A stretch of DNA of 15,832 bases from contig JAEWWD010000272.1 in NCBI GenBank assembly GCA_023396535.1, positions 1 through 15,832 on the forward strand, written 5' to 3'. The position numbers were made by a program, and so were the translations under genes. Below are positions 6,243 through 12,169 of the stretch, one piece after another. Below the pieces are notes generated by a model. The model did no database searches, had not been told where the DNA came from, and saw nothing but the letters and a program-made list of their open reading frames with translations. How positions within the stretch are numbered: the first letter of the stretch is position 1; every line of letters begins with the position of its first letter. Source of the DNA: Bacillota bacterium. GTDB taxonomy: Bacteria > Bacillota > Clostridia > Christensenellales > CAG-138.

Positions 6243-6263
6243 TTGTATAAAGGAGCTTGTGAT

Positions 6264-6467
6264 ATGAAGCATTACAGGCTGGAAATTGAAGGCATGGGCT
6301 GCAGCCACTGCGTGCGCAACGTGGAAAAAGCCCTGCTCGCTATGGGCGTGGCGGTCAACGACGTACAGATCGGCCTTGCCGACGTGCTTTGGGACGGCGA
6401 GAAAACGGCGCTCCAAAACGCGGTGGAAGAGGCCGGATATGACCTGAAATCTATAGTGGCGCTTTAA
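6264..6467 (+). CDS. Small heavy-metal-associated (CopZ-like) protein
   Basis: A 67-residue single-domain protein of the HMA (ferredoxin-like ββαβ metal-binding) family. The metal site GMGCSHC at residues 10-16 supplies the MxCxxC pair (Cys13 and Cys16) that binds Cu(I) or similar soft metals in CopZ and in P-type ATPase N-domains. The rest (VEKALLAMGV, VEEAGYDL) follows the family pattern. The ATG at 6264 is chosen for its AAAGGAG site at 6249-6255 (8 nt spacing); the in-frame start at 6243 has none. No copper ATPase or CsoR regulator is nearby. Instead, mnmA starts one base after the stop codon, indicating translational coupling. Copper trafficking is the default inference; a role linked to tRNA thiolation is possible but unproven. 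Confidence 0.85.
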   Translation: MKHYRLEIEGMGCSHCVRNVEKALLAMGVAVNDVQIGLADVLWDGEKTALQNAVEEAGYDLKSIVAL

Positions 6468-6468
6468 A

Positions 6469-7572
6469 GTGAACGGCGCGCGGGTAATGGTCGGTATGTC
6501 CGGCGGGGTGGATTCCGCCGTCGCTGCCCTGCTGCTCAAGCAGCAGGGCTATGACGTCGTGGGCGTATTCATGAAAAACTGGGAAGAAGAGGGTGAGGAC
6601 GGAGTCTGCACCGCCGCGGCGGATTATGAAGACGTCCGCCGCGTTTGCGACGCCATCTCCATCCCCTATTACACGGTAAATTTCGCGCGGGAATACCGGG
6701 AACGCGTGTTTTCCTATTTCCTTTCGGAATATCAACGTGGCCGTACGCCGAACCCCGACGTGCTGTGCAACTGCGAAATAAAATTCCGGGCATTTTTAGA
6801 TCTTGCCCATACGGCGGACGCAAGTTTCCTCGCAACAGGTCATTACGCGCGGTTAAGGCGCGAGGACGGCCGGGTAGAGCTGTTGCGAGCGCTGGATGCA
6901 AACAAAGACCAGACATATTTCCTCTGCGGCCTCACGCAAGAACAGCTTATGAACGTGCTGTTTCCAATAGGGGAGCTGCAAAAGCGGGATGTACGGAGTC
7001 TCGCGCACGAGCACGGCCTCGTAAACGCCGATAAAAAGGACAGCACGGGAATCTGCTTCATAGGCGAGCGGCGCTTCAAGCAGTTCCTGATGCAGTTTTT
7101 GCCCGCACAACCGGGCGACATGGTGGATCTCAGCGGCCGCGTCATAGGCCGCCACGACGGGCTGATGTATTATACACTCGGCCAGAGAAAGGGGCTTGGC
7201 ATAGGCGGCAGGAACGACGGTACCGGCGAAAGCTGGTTCGTCATAGGCAAAGACATTCCCAGGAACCTGCTCATCATACAGCAGGGCGAGCAGGACGAGC
7301 TGTATTCCCTGGCGCTTATGGCGGAGCATGTCCACTGGATCGCGGGCGAGCCGCCGGCGCGGGCGTTTTCCTGCACGGCCAAGTTCCGTTATCGCCAGCC
7401 GGACCAGCCCGTGGAAGTGGAGATACGCGGAGAAGGCGCGCATGTGCGTTTCTTGTCGCCGCAGCGCGCCGTTACGCCCGGGCAGTGGGCGGTATTTTAC
7501 CAAGGAGACGTTTGCCTGGGCGGCGGGCCCATCGATACCGTCGTGCCGAAAAAGCCGTTCTGCCTTCCATAA
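6469..7572 (+). CDS. mnmA: tRNA-specific 2-thiouridylase MnmA
   Basis: MnmA activates U34 of the Lys, Glu and Gln tRNAs with ATP and replaces O2 with sulphur delivered as a persulphide. The 367-residue length is normal. The PP-loop SGGVDS is at residues 11-16, followed by VVGVFMKNW. The first catalytic cysteine is in NPDVLCNCEIKF (Cys100) and the second in DSTGICFIGERRF (Cys196). The YYTLGQRKGLGIGG and C-terminal beta-barrel segments are present, and residues ahead of GQWAVFY match the family end. The start is GTG at 6469, one base after the stop of the metal-binding gene; no clear ribosome site precedes it, consistent with re-initiation. The ATG at 6487 is a possible alternative but would begin very close to the P-loop strand. 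No cysteine desulphurase gene is adjacent, unlike the common iscS/yrvO-mnmA pairing. Confidence 0.96.
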   Translation: MNGARVMVGMSGGVDSAVAALLLKQQGYDVVGVFMKNWEEEGEDGVCTAAADYEDVRRVCDAISIPYYTVNFAREYRERVFSYFLSEYQRGRTPNPDVLCNCEIKFRAFLDLAHTADASFLATGHYARLRREDGRVELLRALDANKDQTYFLCGLTQEQLMNVLFPIGELQKRDVRSLAHEHGLVNADKKDSTGICFIGERRFKQFLMQFLPAQPGDMVDLSGRVIGRHDGLMYYTLGQRKGLGIGGRNDGTGESWFVIGKDIPRNLLIIQQGEQDELYSLALMAEHVHWIAGEPPARAFSCTAKFRYRQPDQPVEVEIRGEGAHVRFLSPQRAVTPGQWAVFYQGDVCLGGGPIDTVVPKKPFCLP

Positions 7573-7649
7573 GCGAACGGTTATAAGCTGGACTTCTTTT
7601 TCAGACTTACATATCTGATATTGCGAATTATCCCAAATACGCGAACCCC

Positions 7650-7677
7650 TTGCGGATATGCCGTAATGTGTTAAAAT
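7650..7677 (+). promoter_or_regulatory. Probable promoter of the pgk operon
   Basis: A -35-like TTGCGG (7650-7655), a 16-bp spacer and an extended -10 TGTTAAAAT (hexamer 7672-7677) give a start near 7684 and an 80-nt leader. The leader contains a weak stem between AAGGG near 7683 and CCCTT near 7717. No terminator is evident between the mnmA stop (7572) and here. Confidence 0.55.
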
Positions 7678-7764
7678 AGCAGCAAGGGCGCGGGTTGGAC
7701 AAGCGCCGCCGTCCCCTTGAACTGTTATAAGAATTATTTATTATCATATTCAGGAGGATTGCAT

Positions 7765-8955
7765 ATGGCAAAGAAGACCATTCAGGACATCGACGTCAAG
7801 GGCCGCCGCGTGCTGGTGCGCGTGGATTTCAACGTCCCGCTCACGCCCGAGGGAACCGTAGCCGACGATAAGCGTATCACCGCCGCCATGCCCACCGTCA
7901 AATACCTGCTTGAGCAGGGCGCGAAGGTCATACTTTGCTCGCATCTGGGCAGGCCCAAGGGCACAAAGCCGGAGCCGGAATTCTCCCTGCGTCCCGTCGC
8001 GGCGCGGCTTGGCGAGCTGCTGCCCGGCGTGCATGTCGAATTTGCCGAGGATACCATAGGCGAAAGCGCCAAAGCCGCCATCGCGAAAATGCAGCCCGGC
8101 GAAATCGTGCTGCTCGAGAACGTACGCTTCTATAAAGAAGAAACCGCCAACGATCCCGCTTTCTCCAAGGAACTCGCCTCCCTTGCGGATATATTCGTAT
8201 CCGACGCGTTCGGTACCGTGCACCGCGCGCACGCCTCCACGGCGGGCGTCGCAGCGTACCTGCCCGCTGTCGCCGGCTTCCTTATCGGTAAGGAACTCTC
8301 CATTATGGGTGAAGCGCTTGAAAACCCTGTACGCCCCTTCGTCGCCATACTCGGCGGCGCAAAGGTGGCGGATAAAATAGGCGTCATCACCAACCTGCTC
8401 GCCAAATGCGACAGCCTGATCATCGGCGGCGGTATGGCGTACACCTTCCTTAAGGCCAAAGGCTATGAAATAGGCACCTCCCTGCTGGACGCGGAAAATA
8501 TTGAACTCGCCGGCAAACTGATGGAACAGGCGAAGGCAAAAGGCGTCAATCTTCTGCTGCCCGTGGACATCGTTGTCGCGAAGGAATTTGCCGCCGACGC
8601 GGAAAATAAGGTAGTTGCATCCGACGCTATTCCGCAGGACTGGATGGGCCTTGATATTGGCCCCAAAACGGCGGAGCTGTTCGCGAAAACCATCCGTGAG
8701 GCCAAGACAGTTATCTGGAACGGGCCCATGGGCGTATTTGAATTCCCCGCCTTTGCAAAGGGTACCGCGGCCATCGCCGAAGCCTGCGCCCAATGCGACG
8801 GAACTACCATCATCGGCGGCGGCGACTCCGCTTCCGCCGTCAAGAAGCTTGGTTATGCTTCCAAAATGACGCATATCTCCACCGGCGGCGGCGCTTCCCT
8901 TGAGTTCCTGGAGGGCAAGGTGCTGCCCGGCGTGGCTGCGCTCAACGACAAATAA
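7765..8955 (+). CDS. pgk: Phosphoglycerate kinase
   Basis: Converts 1,3-bisphosphoglycerate and ADP to 3-phosphoglycerate and ATP in the cytosol, the first ATP-forming step of glycolysis. The 396-residue length is standard. Hallmarks in order: RVDFNVPL (about 19-26), CSHLGRPKG (about 58-66), LENVRFYKEE (about 116-125), SDAFGTVHRAHAST (about 144-157), IIGGGMAYTFLKA, WNGPMGVFEFPAFAKGT (about 325-341), and the nucleotide-site IIGGGDSASA (about 354-363). The ATG at 7765 has an AGGAGG site at 7752-7757 with 7 nt spacing; in-frame codons upstream are not supported. It heads the glycolytic run pgk-tpiA-gpmI. The usual upstream partner gap is not here; mnmA precedes instead. Confidence 0.98.
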   Translation: MAKKTIQDIDVKGRRVLVRVDFNVPLTPEGTVADDKRITAAMPTVKYLLEQGAKVILCSHLGRPKGTKPEPEFSLRPVAARLGELLPGVHVEFAEDTIGESAKAAIAKMQPGEIVLLENVRFYKEETANDPAFSKELASLADIFVSDAFGTVHRAHASTAGVAAYLPAVAGFLIGKELSIMGEALENPVRPFVAILGGAKVADKIGVITNLLAKCDSLIIGGGMAYTFLKAKGYEIGTSLLDAENIELAGKLMEQAKAKGVNLLLPVDIVVAKEFAADAENKVVASDAIPQDWMGLDIGPKTAELFAKTIREAKTVIWNGPMGVFEFPAFAKGTAAIAEACAQCDGTTIIGGGDSASAVKKLGYASKMTHISTGGGASLEFLEGKVLPGVAALNDK

Positions 8956-8969
8956 ACGCAACTGTATAT

Positions 8970-9034
8970 GGGGGATTGCGATCCCCCTTACCCCTGGAAA
9001 GTTTCAGAACCTGAAAGGGGCTTACGCTCCTTTT
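8970..9034 (+). promoter_or_regulatory. Three consecutive stem-loops in the pgk-tpiA spacer
   Basis: Hairpin A is GGGGGAT (8970-8976) TGCG ATCCCCC (8981-8987). Hairpin B is TTTCAG (9002-9007) AAC CTGAAA (9011-9016). Hairpin C is AGGGGC (9016-9021) TTAC GCTCCT (9026-9031) with one G-T wobble, followed by TTT. B and C share base 9016. Hairpin C has a short T-run and could end part of the transcripts; A and B may mark mRNA processing or protect the pgk 3' end. No promoter for tpiA alone is obvious, so tpiA is likely read from the pgk promoter. Confidence 0.55.
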
Positions 9035-9071
9035 GTATATCACATTTTGTTTTGATCATAGGAGGATGGAT

Positions 9072-9818
9072 ATGCGCAAACCCATCATTGCGGGCAACTG
9101 GAAAATGAACATGACTCCCGGCGAGGCCGAAGCCCTCGTGACCGGCTTGATCCCCCTGGTAAAGGACGCGAAGTGCGAAGTGGTCGTTTGCCCGCCGTAC
9201 GTTGACCTGTACGCGGTCAAGCCCCTCGTGGAGGGCACCAACATCAAGCTCGGCGCGCAGAACATACACTGGGCGCAGAAGGGCGCGTTCACGGGCGAAA
9301 TCAGCGCCGACATGCTCAAAAGCCTCGGCGTAAGCTATGCCATCATAGGCCACAGCGAGCGCCGGCAGTATTTCGGCGAAACGGACGAAACAGTCAACAT
9401 GCGCACGACAGCCGCGATTGCGGCGGGCATCACCCCCATCATCTGCGTGGGCGAGAGCCTCGATCAGCGTGAAGCCGGCGAAACGGACGCATGGGTATCC
9501 GGCCAGACGACGGCTGCGCTTATGGATATACCGGCGGAGGACGTTTCGAAACTCGTCATCGCCTACGAGCCCATCTGGGCCATCGGAACCGGCAAAACCG
9601 CCACGAGCGAACAGGCCAACGAGACCATCGGCGTGATTCGTGCGGCCATTGCCAAGGCGTACGGCGCGGCTGTGGCGGACCAGGTGCGCATCCAATACGG
9701 CGGCAGCATGAACCCCAAGAACGCCTCTGAGCTCATGGCCATGCCTGAAATCGACGGCGGACTTATCGGCGGCGCCAGCCTCAAGGCGGAAGATTTCTCC
9801 CGCGTCGTCAACTTCTGA
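9072..9818 (+). CDS. tpiA: Triosephosphate isomerase
   Basis: Interconverts dihydroxyacetone phosphate and glyceraldehyde 3-phosphate. The 248-residue TIM barrel has the full catalytic set: GNWKMN with Lys11, IIGHSERR with His94, and AYEPIWAIGTG with Glu166 opening the mobile loop. The phosphate-binding YGGSM (about 209-213) and GGLIGGASL (about 229-237) are intact. The ATG at 9072 has AGGAGG at 9060-9065 with 6 nt spacing; another in-frame ATG at 9066 would abut the ribosome site and is less likely. The gap to pgk is 116 bp and holds three hairpins; the gap to gpmI is 7 nt. Confidence 0.98.
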   Translation: MRKPIIAGNWKMNMTPGEAEALVTGLIPLVKDAKCEVVVCPPYVDLYAVKPLVEGTNIKLGAQNIHWAQKGAFTGEISADMLKSLGVSYAIIGHSERRQYFGETDETVNMRTTAAIAAGITPIICVGESLDQREAGETDAWVSGQTTAALMDIPAEDVSKLVIAYEPIWAIGTGKTATSEQANETIGVIRAAIAKAYGAAVADQVRIQYGGSMNPKNASELMAMPEIDGGLIGGASLKAEDFSRVVNF

Positions 9819-9825
9819 GGTGCGC

Positions 9826-11373
9826 ATGAAACCTATCACCGCACTTCTGATACTGGACGGCTTCGGCTGCCGCAACGAGACGGAAGGCAACGCCATACTC
9901 GCTGACGGCGCAAAGAATTTTAAATCCCTTTGGTTGAAATATCCGCACACCCGCATAGGCGCGAGCGGTATGGACGTCGGCCTGCCCGAGGGACAGATGG
10001 GCAATTCCGAGGTGGGGCATCTGAACATTGGCGCGGGGCGCATCGTATACCAGGAATTCACCCGCATCAGCAAATCCATCGTCGGCGGCGATTTCTTTGC
10101 GAACATGGCGTTTCTTTCCGCCATCGACAACTGCCTGAAAAACGGCACCTCGCTTCACCTTTTGGGGCTCTGCTCGGACGGCGGCGTGCACAGCCACCTG
10201 ACGCACCTGTACGCGCTCGTCAAGCTTGCGCACAATCATGGGCTGGACCGCGTATTCATCCACTGCTTTATGGATGGCCGTGACGTCCCCCCACAAAGCG
10301 GTTTGGGCTTTATCGAGGCGCTGGAAAAGGAACTGGCGGAGATCGGCTGCGGGCGCATCGCGACCGTCATGGGCCGCTATTACGCCATGGATCGCGACAA
10401 CCGGTACGAGCGCGTACAGCGCGCGTACGCCGCAATGGTATACGGCGAAGGCGCGCAGACGAACAGCGCCGTCGCCGCCATGGAGAAGTCCTACGCAGAC
10501 GGCGTGACGGATGAATTCGTGATCCCCGCCGTGATCACGCGCGGCGGCGCGCCCGTCGGTAATATATCCGCTAACGACAGCGTCATATTCTTCAACTTCC
10601 GGCCCGACCGCGCGCGGGAAATCACGCGCGCATTCCTGCAACCCGATTTTACCGGATTTGAGCGTAAAAACGGCTGCTTCCCGCTGCACTATGTATCCAT
10701 GACCCAGTATGACAAAACGTTCGGGGAATGGCTCTGCGTCGCTTACCCGCCCGTCCCCCTGAATAACACATTAGGCGAATATCTCGCTTCAAAGAGCAAA
10801 ACGCAGCTCCGCATCGCGGAAACGGAAAAATATGCGCATGTGACGTTCTTCTTCAACGGCGGCGTGGAAGCGCCCAATACCGGTGAGGACCGCAGCCTCA
10901 TTCCTTCCCCCAAAGTGGCGACATACGACCTCAAGCCCGAAATGAGCGCCTACGAGGTGGCGGATGAAGCCGTGCGCCGCGTTAACAGCGGGTTATACGA
11001 CGTCATGATACTGAATTTCGCCAACCCGGACATGGTGGGGCATACGGGCGTTATGGACGCCGCGGTCACCGCCATACACGCGGTGGACGCCTGCCTGATC
11101 AAAGTCGTGCAGGCTATACTGGCCACAGGGGGACGCTGCATCATCACCGCGGACCACGGCAACGCGGAGACCATGATAGACCCGGAAACGGGCGGCCCGT
11201 TCACCGCGCACACCACCAACCCCGTGCCCTGCATACTCGTCGATCCGGCGCGCATGGACGCCGCTTTGCGCGACGGCGGAAGGCTCAGCGACCTCGCGCC
11301 CACGCTGCTCGAACTCATGGAACTGCCCGTGCCCGCCGAAATGACGGGGAAATCCCTGCTGCAGCACGCATAA
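9826..11373 (+). CDS. gpmI: 2,3-bisphosphoglycerate-independent phosphoglycerate mutase
   Basis: A manganese-dependent enzyme that turns 3-phosphoglycerate into 2-phosphoglycerate without a bisphosphate cofactor. It has 515 residues, the normal length. It belongs to the alkaline phosphatase superfamily: LILDGFG has metal ligand Asp11, and GNSEVGHLNIGAGR carries the phosphorylated Ser61. The transferase domain has MGRYYAMDRDNRYERVQRAY and NFRPDRAREITRAF. Later metal ligands are in NFANPDMVGHTG and ITADHGNAETM. The ATG at 9826 uses GAGG at 9817-9820, which overlaps the tpiA stop codon region, so the two genes are translationally close; a GTG at 9820 is possible but overlaps the ribosome site. 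No enolase gene follows; secG does, with its own promoter. Confidence 0.97.
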   Translation: MKPITALLILDGFGCRNETEGNAILADGAKNFKSLWLKYPHTRIGASGMDVGLPEGQMGNSEVGHLNIGAGRIVYQEFTRISKSIVGGDFFANMAFLSAIDNCLKNGTSLHLLGLCSDGGVHSHLTHLYALVKLAHNHGLDRVFIHCFMDGRDVPPQSGLGFIEALEKELAEIGCGRIATVMGRYYAMDRDNRYERVQRAYAAMVYGEGAQTNSAVAAMEKSYADGVTDEFVIPAVITRGGAPVGNISANDSVIFFNFRPDRAREITRAFLQPDFTGFERKNGCFPLHYVSMTQYDKTFGEWLCVAYPPVPLNNTLGEYLASKSKTQLRIAETEKYAHVTFFFNGGVEAPNTGEDRSLIPSPKVATYDLKPEMSAYEVADEAVRRVNSGLYDVMILNFANPDMVGHTGVMDAAVTAIHAVDACLIKVVQAILATGGRCIITADHGNAETMIDPETGGPFTAHTTNPVPCILVDPARMDAALRDGGRLSDLAPTLLELMELPVPAEMTGKSLLQHA

Positions 11374-11402
11374 CGATCCCCAAATCCCCAGGTTTTTGGG
11401 CT

Positions 11403-11447
11403 GTCGGCGCAAAAATGCTTGCGTTGCCGACTGTGGCATGATAGAAT
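11403..11447 (+). promoter_or_regulatory. secG promoter region with overlapping hairpin
   Basis: TTGCGT (11419-11424), 17-bp spacer, extended -10 TGATAGAAT (hexamer 11442-11447) is a plausible promoter for secG. A hairpin, GTCGGC-GCAA (11403-11412), loop AAATGC, TTGC-GTT-GCCGAC (11419-11431, with a 3-nt bulge), overlaps the -35. A further stem, CCCAAA/TTTGGG, lies just after the gpmI stop. Neither hairpin has a T-run, so I call no terminator for gpmI here. Confidence 0.45.
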
Positions 11448-11481
11448 GTTTTTTGCAGTCATGGATGGAGGTATGCTTGGA

Positions 11482-11724
11482 ATGGAAGTTGTGCGTCAGA
11501 TTCTGACCATCTTCATGTTGATCGTTGCCGTTGTGCTCAACGTCGTCATATTGATGCAGCAGAGCAAAGAAACGGGACTTGGCTCGGTATTCGGCGGCGA
11601 AACCTCTTCGCTTTCCCTCAAGGGTAAGTCCGCCACAAAAGAGGCCAAGCTCAGGAAGATCACGGTTATACTGGCCATTGTTCTGGGCCTGTTTGCGCTG
11701 ATTATGGTGGCTCTGCCGGCATAA
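11482..11724 (+). CDS. secG: Protein translocase subunit SecG
   Basis: A small accessory subunit of the SecYEG channel that aids protein export across the cytoplasmic membrane. The 80-residue protein has two membrane helices (about 5-25 and 58-78) joined by the family signature LMQQSKETGLGSVFGGE at about residues 24-40. The ATG at 11482 is chosen because GGAGG at 11467-11471 lies 10 nt upstream; the in-frame ATG at 11473 would be only 1 nt from that site, and longer forms back to 11419 have no ribosome site and would cover the promoter. The placement after glycolytic genes and before rnr is common in Bacillota. A terminator follows 25 bp after the stop. Confidence 0.93.
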   Translation: MEVVRQILTIFMLIVAVVLNVVILMQQSKETGLGSVFGGETSSLSLKGKSATKEAKLRKITVILAIVLGLFALIMVALPA

Positions 11725-11748
11725 CATTCGGCTAATCAAACGAACGAT

Positions 11749-11780
11749 ACGGCACGCATGTTCTGCGTGCCGTTTTGTTT
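11749..11780 (+). terminator. Rho-independent terminator after secG
   Basis: A 10-bp perfect stem ACGGCACGCA (11749-11758), loop TGTTC, TGCGTGCCGT (11764-11773), then TTTGTTT. It ends the pgk-tpiA-gpmI-secG transcription unit. Confidence 0.92.
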
Positions 11781-11781
11781 G

Positions 11782-11812
11782 TCGAAAAAGTGCCAAAACG
11801 GCACTTTTTCGA
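11782..11812. terminator. Second, near-symmetrical terminator-like hairpin
   Basis: TCGAAAAAGTGCC (11782-11794), loop AAAAC, GGCACTTTTTCGA (11800-11812): a 13-bp perfect stem whose GC core GTGCC/GGCAC is flanked by A5 and T5. It can act as a terminator in either direction. It is the second hairpin in a row after secG and may be a backup, or the left boundary of the structured element that follows. Confidence 0.7.
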
Positions 11813-11820
11813 GGCTCACC

Positions 11821-11941
11821 GCACGGGATTGGCGCTCGGTTTCCTGCTTTGCAGGAAGCGTTCCGTTGTCATGGCTTGCCATGACATCAATCCTTGACAG
11901 ATACCGAAATCTGTGATTTCGGTTGTTGCGCCAACCCGCGC
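11821..11941. ncRNA. Cloverleaf-like structured element, copy 1 (RNA or DNA)
   Basis: An outer stem pairs 11821-11835 (GCACGGGATTGGCGC) with 11928-11941 (GCGCCAACCCGCGC): 13 pairs with one bulged A and one A-C mismatch. Inside are three hairpins: TTCCTGC TTT GCAGGAA (11841-11857), GTCATGGC TT GCCATGAC (11868-11885), and ACCGAAATC TGT GATTTCGGT (11903-11923). The last two are joined by the 17-nt linker ATCAATCCTTGACAGAT (11886-11902), which recurs in copy 2. There is no ORF. I recognise no known RNA family. It could be a small RNA, a structured leader of rnr, or a folded-DNA repeat such as a REP-like or transposase-recognised element. Strand and transcription are not known. Confidence 0.5.
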
Positions 11942-11976
11942 TCCAAGGGTCATTTTGCGCCGTGCATGCCGCCGGC

Positions 11977-12053
11977 AATTGGTCGTGCAGCCGCAGGCTG
12001 CACATCAATCCTTGAAGAATACCCGAATGTACCATTCGGGTGAATGACGAATT
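11977..12053. repeat. Stem-loop/linker module, copy 2
   Basis: An outer stem AATTGGTC (11977-11984) with GACGAATT (12046-12053), one G-G mismatch, encloses GTGCAGCC GCA GGCTGCAC (11985-12003), the 17-nt linker ATCAATCCTTGAAGAAT (12004-12020), and ACCCGAATG TAC CATTCGGGT (12021-12041). Compared with copy 1 the linker differs at only three or so positions, while both stems have different sequences that still pair perfectly. This is the pattern expected when structure, not sequence, is conserved. Copy 2 lacks the extra arm seen at 11841-11857. Confidence 0.65.
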
Positions 12054-12100
12054 TTAGCCTCATTAGGCATTACGCTGCAGCGCGGGCGGCGCCGTGAGGA

Positions 12101-12130
12101 TTGAATACATGCGCTCGGGGGTACTATAAA
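12101..12130 (+). promoter_or_regulatory. Promoter of rnr
   Basis: A -35 TTGAAT (12101-12106), 18-bp spacer and -10 TATAAA (12125-12130) give a start near 12137 and a leader of about 33 nt. The -35 lies in AGGATTGA (12098-12105), the reverse complement of the TCAATCCT core of the repeat linker, so the repeat may have supplied part of this promoter. Between the repeat and the promoter (12054-12097) are the palindromes CGCTGCAGCG and GGCGCC. Confidence 0.65.
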
Positions 12131-12169
12131 GCTGTGAACCAATACGGAAAGGAAATTTGAAGAATTTAC

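Larger units (their letters stand above)
5994..6263. other. Divergent intergenic region of the Cys-rich and metal-binding genes
   Basis: 270 bp without a gene. Toward the left it holds the AAGGAGG site of the Cys-rich gene but no convincing -35/-10 pair for it. A 7-bp inverted repeat, CGCGTAG (6056-6062) and CTACGCG (6079-6085), with a 16-bp centre, could be an operator. On the plus strand a second weak promoter-like match (TTGGCG at 6023, TATATA at 6047) is present. Toward the right lie the metal-binding gene's promoter and a structured leader, listed separately. Confidence 0.5.

Noticed and set aside
7750..8961. 403-codon open frame on the minus strand
   Set aside because: Fully antisense to pgk, whose motifs are all intact; composition typical of a shadow frame.
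8988..10148. 386-codon open frame on the minus strand
   Set aside because: Antisense to tpiA and the start of gpmI; no domain, no ribosome site.
11821..11941. tRNA gene, because of the cloverleaf-like outline
   Set aside because: There is no T-psi-C (GTTCGAATC-like) arm, no anticodon loop of 7 nt and no CCA-type acceptor; the loops are 2-3 nt and the outer stem is too long.
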